From Agromyces lapidis (GTDB taxonomy: Bacteria > Actinomycetota > Actinomycetes > Actinomycetales > Microbacteriaceae): DNA of 64,000 nucleotides. Location of the stretch: the NCBI RefSeq assembly GCF_009749405.1, contig NZ_WBIQ01000002.1, positions 1 to 64,000 of the forward strand, written 5' to 3'. Under the pieces are notes generated by a model. The model was not told the DNA's origin and made no database searches. It saw nothing but the letters and a program-made list of their open reading frames with translations. Positions 17,498 through 27,046 of the stretch are shown piece after piece (within the stretch, counting starts at the first letter, position 1; each line of letters opens with the position of its first letter). The position numbers were made by a program, and so were the translations under genes.

Positions 17498-18160
17498 ATG
17501 CGATCGATCCGCAGCACCCGCACCGCCCTCGCCGTGTTCTCGATCACGGCGGTCGCCGCACTCGGCCTCGCCGGGTGCAGCATGGGCGGCACCGCGACCG
17601 AGTCCGACGAGCCCGCCATGTCCGAGGAGGCGACGCCGAGTGAGGAGGCCATGGAGGTCGACCCCGCAGCCGACCTCGTCGGCCCCGGCTGCGCGGCCTA
17701 TGCGGAGACGGTGCCCGACGGCCCCGGTTCCGTCGTCGGAATGTCCCAGGACCCCGTCGCCGTGGCGGCATCCAACAACCCGCTCCTGACGACCCTCGTC
17801 GCCGCCGTGTCGGGTCAGCTCAACCCGGAGGTCGACCTCGTCGACACCCTGAACGGCGACGAGTTCACCGTCTTCGCGCCCGTCGACGACGCCTTCGCGA
17901 AGATCGACCCGGCCACCATCGAGTCGCTGAAGACCGACACCGAGACGCTCAGCTCGATCCTCACCTACCACGTGGTGCCCGGTCAGCTCTCGCCCGACGA
18001 GGTGGTCGGAACGCAGACCACCGTGCAGGGCGGCACCGTCGAGGTCACGGGTTCGGGCGACGAGCTCATGGTGAACGACGCGGCCGTGATCTGCGGCGGC
18101 GTGCACACGGCGAACGCGACGGTCTACCTCGTCGACTCGGTGCTGATGCCGGCGATGTGA
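17498..18160 (+). CDS. Fasciclin-domain (MPT70/MPT83-like) lipoprotein
   Basis: A 220-residue protein with a lipoprotein signal peptide ending in LAGC (Cys near 27) and an acidic Ser/Glu linker. One fasciclin (FAS1) domain follows from about 75 to 220, containing [14 protein letters not shown] and [19 protein letters not shown] precedes ATG at 17498. It corresponds to mycobacterial MPT83/MPT70, the main SigK-dependent surface antigens. It probably acts at the cell surface, perhaps in adhesion; its true role is unclear. Confidence 0.9.
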   Translation: MRSIRSTRTALAVFSITAVAALGLAGCSMGGTATESDEPAMSEEATPSEEAMEVDPAADLVGPGCAAYAETVPDGPGSVVGMSQDPVAVAASNNPLLTTLVAAVSGQLNPEVDLVDTLNGDEFTVFAPVDDAFAKIDPATIESLKTDTETLSSILTYHVVPGQLSPDEVVGTQTTVQGGTVEVTGSGDELMVNDAAVICGGVHTANATVYLVDSVLMPAM

Positions 18161-18163
18161 GCC

Positions 18164-18224
18164 CCGGTCGCCGCGCCGCGCCCGTCCCCCCGGCCCGACG
18201 GGAGCCGGCCGGCGCGGCGACCGG
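18164..18224 (+). terminator. Long hairpin after the fasciclin gene
   Basis: CCGGTCGCCGCGCCG (18164-18178) pairs perfectly with its complement at 18210-18224 across a 31-nt loop, starting 3 bp after the fasciclin stop codon. Confidence 0.65.
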
Positions 18225-18240
18225 TACAGCACCACCATCC

Positions 18241-18690
18241 ATGCGGCATCCGCCGCCTGCACTTCAGGAGGAACTCATTCGCAACTCACCGAACCGCATC
18301 GTCGGTACCGTCTTCGGCGCGGTCTACCTGCTCGTCGGCCTGCTCGGCTTCGCCGTCACCGGCGGCATGGACTTCATCGCGACCCAGGGCGGCCTGCTGC
18401 TCGGGGTGTTCGCCGTCAACCCGCTGCACAACGTCGCCCACCTGTTGATCGGTGGAGCTCTGCTCATCGCCGGGCTCGTGAGCGCACGCGCAGCGAAGGC
18501 GACCAACGCGGTCGTCGGGGCGGCCTACCTGCTGCTCGGCGTCGTCGGCTTCTTCCTCGCCGGGACGGCGGCCAACATCCTCGCGTTGAACACCGCCGAC
18601 CACTTCCTGCATCTTGCGAGTGCGCTCGTGCTGCTCGGGGTCGGCCTCGGCACCGAGCGTGCGGGCGACGCGCGGCCGGTGACGGCGTAG
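18241..18690 (+). CDS. DUF4383 family four-helix membrane protein
   Basis: Up to 149 residues with four hydrophobic helices and the DUF4383 pattern (SPNRIVGTVFGAVYLLVGLLG, then NPLHNVAHLLIGG and NTADHFLHLASA, with conserved histidines). Function is unknown. The start is uncertain. ATG at 18241 is the nearest standard start, but a perfect AGGAGG (18266-18271) lies inside that reading. It is 5 nt before an in-frame ATT at 18277, exactly where homologues would start (xRNSPNRI). Either AUU is used or translation begins at 18241. Confidence 0.8.
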   Translation: MRHPPPALQEELIRNSPNRIVGTVFGAVYLLVGLLGFAVTGGMDFIATQGGLLLGVFAVNPLHNVAHLLIGGALLIAGLVSARAAKATNAVVGAAYLLLGVVGFFLAGTAANILALNTADHFLHLASALVLLGVGLGTERAGDARPVTA

Positions 18691-18698
18691 GCCCGGTC

Positions 18699-19259
18699 GT
18701 GGCGGTGCGGTCGATGCTGCGCGACTTCGTGCGCGGCTGGCCGATGCTCGCCGCCCTCGGCGCCGGGCTCGTGCTGACCGCGACCGCTGCGGGCGTGAGC
18801 GGCACCGCCGGCAGCCCAGGGGGAACGGGTGCCGGCGGTGTCGTGGTGGGAGCCGTCCTGGCCGGGTGCGGCATCGCCGCGCTCGGCTGGGCGGTGTTCG
18901 CGTTGCGGAAGGGGAGCCTCGTGGCCCCACGGTCGGCACTCGCGGTCTCCCTCGGGGTGCTCGGGGCGCCGGGCGCCCTGCTCGCCACCGGCGCGGCGGC
19001 CGAGCTCGGCGTGGCAGTGCTGCCCATGCTCGCCGCAGGGCTCTTCGCCATCGTCGTGGCCGTGGGGGCAGCGGTCGAGATCCGGCGGCTGCGTCGCCGC
19101 CGGCGCACCGCCCTGCCGCCGAGGCGCCCGGCGATCGGCCTCGTCGCCGGTGCCGCCCTCGTCGCGGCGCTCGCGACCCCCGCGCTCGCCGGCACCGCTG
19201 CGGGCGAGCTCGCGGTGCCGCATGGCGAGCTGCACGGCACGGGCCACCAGCACCCGTGA
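18699..19259 (+). CDS. Hypothetical multi-pass membrane protein
   Basis: A 186-residue protein from GTG at 18699, 8 bp after the DUF4383 gene and probably co-transcribed. It has about five hydrophobic segments, a basic loop (RRLRRRRRTALPPRRP) near 130-145 and a histidine-containing C-terminal tail. I do not recognise a family. Internal alternative starts (GTG 18705, ATG 18714) cannot be excluded. Confidence 0.6.
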   Translation: MAVRSMLRDFVRGWPMLAALGAGLVLTATAAGVSGTAGSPGGTGAGGVVVGAVLAGCGIAALGWAVFALRKGSLVAPRSALAVSLGVLGAPGALLATGAAAELGVAVLPMLAAGLFAIVVAVGAAVEIRRLRRRRRTALPPRRPAIGLVAGAALVAALATPALAGTAAGELAVPHGELHGTGHQHP

Positions 19260-19313
19260 GTGGCTCGCCCCGGCCGCCGAGTGGCGGACGGGGCATCCGT
19301 TTGCCATAATTAC

Positions 19314-19335
19314 TTCCTGAACGGTCGGTCAGGAA
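19314..19335. promoter_or_regulatory. TetR-type (PaaR-like) operator 1, thiolase-paaZ operon
   Basis: TTCCTGA and TCAGGAA arms flank an 8-bp centre, with the core CTGAACGGTCGGTCAG (19317-19332). It shares 14 of 16 core positions with the site at 33043-33066 and closely matches the one at 60948-60963. It lies about 80 bp upstream of the thiolase start. Confidence 0.75.
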
Positions 19336-19413
19336 TTCCGACCGTGCGGATGCCGCGAACCCCTGCCTACGCTGGGAGCAGCGTTCTCGAAGACAGTGCG
19401 GTCAGGAGTGGAC

Positions 19414-20609
<1,196 letters not shown>

Positions 20610-20610
<1 letters not shown>

Positions 20611-21359
20611 TGCGGGCGGATGCCACGGGGCCGCTGCTCGTCGAACGGCACGACGACCGCGTGGTCGCCACGCTCAACCGGCCCGACAAGCGCAACGCGA
20701 TCGACCAGTCGACGATCGACGCCCTGCACGTGCTCTGCGCCGAGCTCGAGGCGATCCCGCGCACGCTCATCCTCACCGGCGCCGGGGGAGTGTTCGCCTC
20801 GGGCGCCGACATCTCCCAGCTCCGCGATCGCCGTGCCGACGACGCCCGCGCCGGCATCAACGCGAACGCCTTCGTGCGCATCGCGCTGCTGCCGATGCCG
20901 GTGATCGCCGCGCTCGACGGCTACGCCCTCGGTGGCGGCGCCGAGCTCGCGTACGCGGCCGACATCCGCATCGCGACGCCCTCGCTCAAGATCGGCAACC
21001 CCGAGACCGGCCTCGGCATCATCGCGGCGGCCGGCGCGAGCTGGCGTCTCAAAGAGATCGTGGGCGACGCCCGGGCGATCGAGCTGCTGCTCACCGGCCG
21101 CGTCATCGGTGCCGAGGAGGCGCGCGAGATCGGGCTCGTCGGCGAGGTGCACCCCGCCGACGAACTGCTGCCCGCCGCGCACGCGATCGCCGACCGGATC
21201 GCCCGCAACGACCGCGCCGCGACGATGGCGACGAAGCGGGTGTTCCGCGCGCCGCGCGAAGCGCACCCCGCCGTCGACCTCGAGGAGCAGGCCGTGCTCT
21301 TCGAGAGCCCCGAGAAGATGCGGCGGATGACCGAGTTCCTCGAGAGGAAGCAGAAGTGA
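20610..21359 (+). CDS. paaF: Enoyl-CoA hydratase/isomerase (PaaF-like)
   Basis: A 249-residue crotonase-fold protein: RPDKRNAID near 27, oxyanion-hole stretch FASGADISQL near 68, and GYALGGGAELAYAADIRIA near 104-122. The glutamate positions of true hydratases are present in the GGAELA and NPETGLGII segments, consistent with 2,3-dehydroadipyl-CoA hydration. Start ATG overlaps the thiolase stop (TGATG) and its end overlaps the next gene, so the operon is translationally coupled. Choice between PaaF and PaaG roles rests on context. Confidence 0.82.
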
Positions 21360-22246
21360 GCGACGTGCACGAACAGGGTCCGGCGACGGCGGCAGGCGCC
21401 CCCGCCGCCGTCGGCGTGCTCGGCGGCGGTCGCATGGGCGCGGGCATCGCGCACGCGTTCCTGCTCGCGGGCTCCCGCGTCACGGTCGTCGAGCGCGACG
21501 CCGACGCCGCCGCGGCGGCCGCGCAGCGCGTGCTCGACTCGGTCGAGGCCTCAGTCGCGCGCGGCACCGCCGACGAGGATGCCGCGGCGTATGCCGCCCG
21601 CTTCGCCACGAGCACCGAGGTCGCCGACTTCGCGAGCTGCGGGCTCGTCGTCGAGGCCGTGCCCGAAGACCTCGAGCTGAAGCTCGACGCCCTCACCCGC
21701 GTCGAGCGGGTGCTCGGCCCCGAGGCGGCCCTCGCCTCGAACACCTCGTCGATCTCGATCGACCAGCTCGCCGCCCTGCTCGACCGGCCCGCGCGCTTCG
21801 TCGGCATGCACTTCTTCAACCCCGTGCCGGCGTCGACCCTCGTCGAGATCGTGCGCGGCGAGGCATCCGACCCGGCGCTCGTCGACGAGGCGCGCGGCTG
21901 GGTGCGCGCGATCGGCAAGACGCCCATCGTCGTCGCGGATGCCCCGGGGTTCGCCTCGTCGCGCCTCGGCGTCATGCTCGGGCTCGAGGCGATCCGCATG
22001 CTCGAGGAGGGCGTCGCCTCGGCCGAGGACGTCGACGCCGCGATGACCCTCGGCTACAAGCACCCCGTCGGGCCGCTGAAGCTGACCGACCTCGTCGGGC
22101 TCGACGTGCGGCTCGGCATCGCCGAGTACCTCGCGCAGACGCTCGGCGACCGCTTCGAACCGCCCGCCCTGCTGCGACGCATGGTCGCCGAGGGCAAGCT
22201 CGGCCGCAAGAGCGGCGAGGGCTTCTACCAGTGGGATGCCTCGTGA
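21356..22246 (+). CDS. paaH: 3-hydroxyacyl-CoA dehydrogenase (PaaH-like)
   Basis: A 296-residue NAD-dependent dehydrogenase. A Rossmann motif sits near residue 20 (GVLGGGRMGAGIAHAFLLAG), the catalytic histidine segment HFFNPVP near 146, and the C-terminal dimerisation domain includes DAAMTLGYKHPVGPLKLTD. GTG start overlaps the upstream stop (GTGA). It would oxidise 3-hydroxyadipyl-CoA in the phenylacetate pathway. Single-domain length is normal for the family. Confidence 0.88.
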   Translation: MSDVHEQGPATAAGAPAAVGVLGGGRMGAGIAHAFLLAGSRVTVVERDADAAAAAAQRVLDSVEASVARGTADEDAAAYAARFATSTEVADFASCGLVVEAVPEDLELKLDALTRVERVLGPEAALASNTSSISIDQLAALLDRPARFVGMHFFNPVPASTLVEIVRGEASDPALVDEARGWVRAIGKTPIVVADAPGFASSRLGVMLGLEAIRMLEEGVASAEDVDAAMTLGYKHPVGPLKLTDLVGLDVRLGIAEYLAQTLGDRFEPPALLRRMVAEGKLGRKSGEGFYQWDAS

Positions 22247-22263
22247 GGCATGAAGGGAACACG

Positions 22264-24342
22264 ATGACCGAGATGCTGCCGAGCTACGTCAACGGCGAAT
22301 GGTGGACGCCCGACGCCTCCGCCGAGGGGGCCGCGACCGAGGTGCGCGACGCCTCGACCGGCGAGGTCGTCGCGCGGGTGTCGACCGAGGGACTCGACCT
22401 CGGCGCAGCACTCGAGTACGCGCGCACCGTCGGCCAGGCCTCGCTCGGTGCACTCACCTTCCACCAGCGCGCCGTGCTGCTGAAGCAGATGGCCCTCGTG
22501 CTGACCGAGCGCAAGGCCGAGCTGTACGCGCTGTCGAGCCGCACCGGCGCCACCAAGCAGGACTCCTGGGTCGACATCGACGGCGGCATCGGTGTGCTCT
22601 TCACCTTCTCGGGCAAGGGCCGCCGCGAGATGCCGAACGCCAGGGTGTACCTCGACGGTGCCGTCGAGAACCTCTCGAAGGACGGCTCATTCCTCGGCCG
22701 GCATATCTACACCCGCCTGCCCGGGGTGGCCGTGCAGATCAACGCCTTCAACTTCCCGGTGTGGGGCTCGCTCGAGAAGTTCGCGCCCGCCTTCCTCGCC
22801 GGCATGCCCACCGTGGTGAAGCCCGCCACCCCGACCGGCTACCTCGCCGAGGCGTTCGTGCGGATCCTCGCCGAGTCGGGCCTGCTTCCCGAGGGCTCGT
22901 TGCAGCTCGTCTCGGGCAGCGTGCCCACGCTCTTCGATCACCTGCGGCTCGGCGACCTCGTCGCGTTCACGGGTTCGGCGTCGACGGCCGAGCGGCTGCG
23001 CGCGCACGACGCCGTGCAGACCGGCGGGGTGCGCTTCACGAGCGAGACCGACTCGATCAACGCGAGCGTGCTCGGCACCGACGCGGTCGCCGGCACCCCC
23101 GAGTTCGACGCCTACGTCAAGCAGCTCGTCGTCGAGATGACGACGAAGGCGGGGCAGAAGTGCACCGCGATCCGCCGGGCGATCGTGCCCGAGGGCTCGG
23201 TCGACGCCGTCATCGATGCGGTGCGCGCGCGCATCGCCGAGCGGGTCGTCGTCGGAGACCCGCGCGCCGAGGGCGTCACCATGGGTCCGCTCGCCTCGAC
23301 TGCCCAGCGCGACGAGGTGCTGCGCCAGGTCGGCCGGCTCACCGCCGCGGGCGGCGAGCTCGTGATCGGTTCGACGGATGCCCCGACGGTCGCACTCGCT
23401 GACGGCTCGACCGGCGCGGCGCCCGACGGCGCCTTCGTCGCGCCGATGCTGCTGCGATTCGCGGATGCCGCGAGCCCGGCCCTGCACGAGGTCGAGGCCT
23501 TCGGCCCGGTGTCGTCGATCGTCGGCTACGGCTCGCTCGCGGAGGCCTCGGCGCTCGTCGCCCGTGGTGGCGGTTCGCTCGTCACGAGCGTCGCGACCCA
23601 CGACCCCGAGGTCGCGGTCGAACTCGCCTCGGGCATCGCCGCGTACAACGGCCGGGTGCTCTTCCTCGACCGCGACGACGCCCGCAGCTCGACCGGTCAC
23701 GGCTCGCCGCTGCCGAACCTCGTGCACGGCGGCCCCGGCCGCGCCGGCGGTGGTGAGGAGCTCGGCGGCATTCGTGCCGTGCTGCACCACATGCAGCGCA
23801 CCGCCGTGCAGGGCTCGCCCGAGATGCTCACGGCGCTCACGGGGGTGTGGCATGCGGGGGCCGCCTCGCAGCCCGGCGGCGAGCACCCGTTCCGCAAGTC
23901 GCTCGCAGAGCTGCGCCTCGGCGACCAGGTCGTGAGCGGCTCGCGCACGGTGACGCTCGACGACATCGAGACCTTCGCGAACTTCACCGGCGACACCTTC
24001 TACGCCCACATGGACGAGGAGGCCGCGGCGGCCAACCCGTTCTTCCCGGGCCGGGTCGCGCACGGGTACCTGCTCGTCTCGTGGGCGGCCGGGCTCTTCG
24101 TCGACGCGGCACCGGGCCCGGTGCTCGCGAACTACGGCCTCGAGAACCTGCGCTTCGTGACGCCCGTGTCGCCCGGCGACGCGATCCGCGTCGAGCTCAC
24201 GGCCAAGCAGATCACCCCGCGCGAGACCGACGAGTACGGCGAGGTGCGGTGGGACGCGGTGCTGCGCAACCAGAACGACGAGCTCGTGGCCTCGTACGAC
24301 GTGCTGACGCTCGTCGCGAAGGAGCAGGCGCCGGCTGCGTGA
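22264..24342 (+). CDS. paaZ: PaaZ: bifunctional oxepin-CoA hydrolase / 3-oxo-5,6-dehydrosuberyl-CoA semialdehyde dehydrogenase
   Basis: A 692-residue two-domain enzyme. Residues 1-530 form an aldehyde dehydrogenase with catalytic Cys300 (KAGQKCTA). Residues about 545-690 form a MaoC-like hydratase with D577 and H582 in GDTFYAHMD, the spacing of the ring-opening active site. It opens the oxepin-CoA ring and oxidises the resulting aldehyde. ATG at 22264, 17 bp after the upstream gene, gives the usual start (TEMLPSYVNGEW). Identification is strong because of the domain pair. Confidence 0.94.
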   Translation: MTEMLPSYVNGEWWTPDASAEGAATEVRDASTGEVVARVSTEGLDLGAALEYARTVGQASLGALTFHQRAVLLKQMALVLTERKAELYALSSRTGATKQDSWVDIDGGIGVLFTFSGKGRREMPNARVYLDGAVENLSKDGSFLGRHIYTRLPGVAVQINAFNFPVWGSLEKFAPAFLAGMPTVVKPATPTGYLAEAFVRILAESGLLPEGSLQLVSGSVPTLFDHLRLGDLVAFTGSASTAERLRAHDAVQTGGVRFTSETDSINASVLGTDAVAGTPEFDAYVKQLVVEMTTKAGQKCTAIRRAIVPEGSVDAVIDAVRARIAERVVVGDPRAEGVTMGPLASTAQRDEVLRQVGRLTAAGGELVIGSTDAPTVALADGSTGAAPDGAFVAPMLLRFADAASPALHEVEAFGPVSSIVGYGSLAEASALVARGGGSLVTSVATHDPEVAVELASGIAAYNGRVLFLDRDDARSSTGHGSPLPNLVHGGPGRAGGGEELGGIRAVLHHMQRTAVQGSPEMLTALTGVWHAGAASQPGGEHPFRKSLAELRLGDQVVSGSRTVTLDDIETFANFTGDTFYAHMDEEAAAANPFFPGRVAHGYLLVSWAAGLFVDAAPGPVLANYGLENLRFVTPVSPGDAIRVELTAKQITPRETDEYGEVRWDAVLRNQNDELVASYDVLTLVAKEQAPAA

Positions 24343-24592
24343 GGTGCGCCGTGACGGCGATAGCGGCGTCGCTGTCGCTGTCGCTGTCGCGGTCGCCACC
24401 GTGGTTCACACTCGGGGACTTCTCGTTCCAGGGGAGCGGTACCGGAGTGCCGAAGTACCGAGGCGCGGGAGTGGAGGCACCGCTGACCGGCCGTCGCGAA
24501 CTCCGGGCGGCACCCTCCGGTCGGAGCGGGCGTCACGACTTCCGCGTTCGAACGAGCTGTGATCGGAGCCCGGCCAGGAGCGCGCTCCGGGT
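24343..24592. other. Convergent intergenic region with hexamer repeat
   Basis: 250 bp between paaZ and the recQ-like gene. Apart from four near-exact GCTGTC repeats (24371-24394) I see no gene and no convincing terminator hairpin. Confidence 0.6.
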
Positions 24593-26719
24593 TCACCCTC
24601 GCAGCGCGAGGGCGAAGGGAAGCACCTCGGCCGCGCCCGCGAGGCGGAGCTCGCGGGCGGCGATCGTGAGGGTCCACCGGCTGTCGGCGAGGTCGTCGAC
24701 GAGCAGCACCGGCCCGGCCGGCACCTCGAGCCCGGCGGCCGAGAACCGGCCCCACACGCCCGCGAGCCGGAACGCGCTGTTGCCGCCGGGCTGCCCGCTC
24801 GGCCCGCCGTCGACGGGTTCGAGCGCGCCGAGGTAGGGGAGCCGGCCGACCTCGGCGAGGCCGTGGGCGAGGGAACCGACGAGCTGCGGCTTCGAGCGCG
24901 ACGGCATCGCCACGACCGCGACCGGCCGCTCGCTCCAGCCCCAGTCGGCGAGCACCCGCACGCAGGCGGCGAGCAGCTGCGGTGAGACCGGCGCATCTGC
25001 CGCGCCCGCCGCGAAGAGCTCGCGCAGCGTGCCGCCCCAGCCGAGGTCGGTGAGGCGGGCGAGCGCCCGACCCTCGCCAGCCTGCTCGGCCGGAGAGATG
25101 CGACCCTTCACCGGAACCCCGAGCCGGTCGGCGCCGGTCGGCCAGGCGCGGCGCGGCTCGATCGGAACGCCGACCCGGTCGAGCGCCTTCGCCGCGGTCG
25201 CCGACGCCTCAGCGCCGATCTCGGACGGATACCAGACGCCCGCGCAGTTGTCGCAGCGCCCGCACGGTGCTGCGGTGGCATCGTCGAGGGAGCGCTGCAG
25301 GAACTCCATGCGGCACCCGCTCGTCGTCTCGTACTCGATCATGTGCTGCTGCTCGGCAACGCGCTCGGCGGCGATGCGCCGGTAGCGCTCTTCGTCGTAG
25401 ACCCACGGCTCGCCCGTCGCGACCCAGCCGCCCTGCACGCGCCGCACGGCGCCGTCGACGTCGAGCACCTTCAGCAGCAGTTCGAGCGGCGTTCGCCGGA
25501 GGTCGACCATCGCCTCGAGCGCCGGCGTCGACACGGGGGAGCCAGAGAGCGCCCCGATGACCCGCTCCGCCCGCTCGCGATCGGGCATCGAGGCGGTCGC
25601 GAAGTAGTGCCAGATCTCGCGGTCTTCGACGCCGGGCAGCAGGAGCACATCGGCCGATTCGGTCGCGCGGCCCGCGCGGCCGACCTGCTGGTAGTACGCG
25701 ACGGGCGACGACGGCGCCCCGAGGTGCAGCACGAAGCCGAGGTCGGGCTTGTCGAAGCCCATGCCGAGCGCGCTCGTCGCGACGAGCGCCTTGACTTCGT
25801 TGCGCTTCAGCATGCCCTCGGACTCGGCCCGCTCGTCGGGGTCGGTCTGCCCCGTGTACGCCCGCACCTCGTGCCCGCGCTCGCGCAGCAGCCGGGCGGT
25901 GTCGTTCGCCGCAGCCACCGTCAGCGTGTAGATGATGCCCGAGCCGGGCAGCTCATCGAGATGCCCGACGAGCCATGCCAGCCGGCTCGCCGAGTCGGGC
26001 AGTCGCAGCACCCCGAGCCGCAGCGAGGTGCGGGCGAGGGGGCCGCGAATGGTGACGACCCCGCCGCCCGCACCGTCGGGCGAGCCGGATGCCTCACCGC
26101 CGAGCTGCTCGGCGACGTCGGCGACCACCCGGCTGTTCGCCGTCGCGGTGGTGGCGAGCACGGGCACCTCGGCCGGCATCTGCGCGATCAGCTCGCGCAG
26201 TCGCCGGTAGTCGGGGCGGAAGTCGTGCCCCCAGTCGCTGATGCAGTGCGCCTCGTCGACGACGAGCATGCCGATGCGGCGCACGAGCGCGGGCAGCTGC
26301 TCGTCGCGGAACGAGGGGTTGTTGAGCCGCTCGGGCGAGACGAGCAGCACGTCGACCTCGTCGCGCTCGAGCCGTGCGAGCACCTCGCCCCACTCGTGCG
26401 GGTTGGTCGAGTTGATGGCGACGGCCCGCACGCCCGCCCGCTCGGCCGCGGCGATCTGGTCGCGCATGAGCGCGAGCAGCGGCGACACGAGCACGGTGGG
26501 GCCGCCGCCCCGACGGCGCAGCAGCAGGGTCGCGACGAAGTACACGGCCGACTTGCCCCAGCCGGTGCGCTGCACGACGAGGGCGCGGCGCCGGCCCTCG
26601 ACGAGCGCCTCGATCGCCTCGAACTGGCCGTCGTGGAACTCGGCGTCGTCGCGCCCGACGAGCTCGCGCAGTGCCCCGAGGGCGGCGGTTCGGGTCTCGG
26701 TCTCGGCCGGCGGCGTCAT
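24593..26719 (-). CDS. RecQ-family DNA helicase with C-terminal phosphoribosyltransferase-like domain
   Basis: A 708-residue protein. Walker A is at 53-57 (RTGWGKS), the DEAH box near 154 (VVDEAHCISDWGHDFRPDYR), and the second helicase domain carries ATSALGMGFDKPD and QVGRAGRA. A cysteine cluster (about 468-492, CGRCDNCAG) is the RecQ zinc site. Residues about 600-708 differ from classical RecQ: the VLLVDDLADSRWTL stretch near 670 is the phosphoribosyl-pyrophosphate-binding pattern of type I phosphoribosyltransferases. No HRDC domain is seen. ATG at 26719 follows GGAGGG. Confidence 0.88.
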   Translation of the reverse strand: MTPPAETETRTAALGALRELVGRDDAEFHDGQFEAIEALVEGRRRALVVQRTGWGKSAVYFVATLLLRRRGGGPTVLVSPLLALMRDQIAAAERAGVRAVAINSTNPHEWGEVLARLERDEVDVLLVSPERLNNPSFRDEQLPALVRRIGMLVVDEAHCISDWGHDFRPDYRRLRELIAQMPAEVPVLATTATANSRVVADVAEQLGGEASGSPDGAGGGVVTIRGPLARTSLRLGVLRLPDSASRLAWLVGHLDELPGSGIIYTLTVAAANDTARLLRERGHEVRAYTGQTDPDERAESEGMLKRNEVKALVATSALGMGFDKPDLGFVLHLGAPSSPVAYYQQVGRAGRATESADVLLLPGVEDREIWHYFATASMPDRERAERVIGALSGSPVSTPALEAMVDLRRTPLELLLKVLDVDGAVRRVQGGWVATGEPWVYDEERYRRIAAERVAEQQHMIEYETTSGCRMEFLQRSLDDATAAPCGRCDNCAGVWYPSEIGAEASATAAKALDRVGVPIEPRRAWPTGADRLGVPVKGRISPAEQAGEGRALARLTDLGWGGTLRELFAAGAADAPVSPQLLAACVRVLADWGWSERPVAVVAMPSRSKPQLVGSLAHGLAEVGRLPYLGALEPVDGGPSGQPGGNSAFRLAGVWGRFSAAGLEVPAGPVLLVDDLADSRWTLTIAARELRLAGAAEVLPFALALRG

Positions 26720-27046
26720 GCCCTCCAGCCTGCCCGATGCCGCCGACAGACCGGGCGCCGAGCGGCGCCGCGACGCTCCGATCTCGGCGCTCACAGGGGA
26801 TTCTCAGGGGCATCCGTCGCGGAACCGCGTCATGAACCGGCCGCCCGGCCGTCTCCTCCATGACGGCGATGACCGCCGTCCGTCCTCACCCGAGGGGACC
26901 GTCTCTGCGGCCGCGCACCCGAATGCCCGGCCGTCTCGCACGCGCGCTTCCGCGCGCGTGCCGTGCTGCCGCGCCTTCCCGGGTCGCGGGATCGTCGCCC
27001 GTCGACGCATCCCGTTCCGGACGCCCGTAACGGAAGGAATGGTCTG
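26720..27046. other. Intergenic/leader region of the surface protein gene
   Basis: A 327-bp divergent spacer without a credible gene. It contains a perfect 10-bp stem with a TTCC loop (GCACGCGCGC, 26938-26947, paired with 26952-26961) about 85 bp upstream of the surface-protein start. This may be a leader structure. I could not match it to a known riboswitch. Confidence 0.45.

Noticed and set aside
26720..27046. Riboswitch (for example c-di-AMP type) before the surface protein
   Set aside because: A strong hairpin is present, but I could not place the conserved core of any known class.
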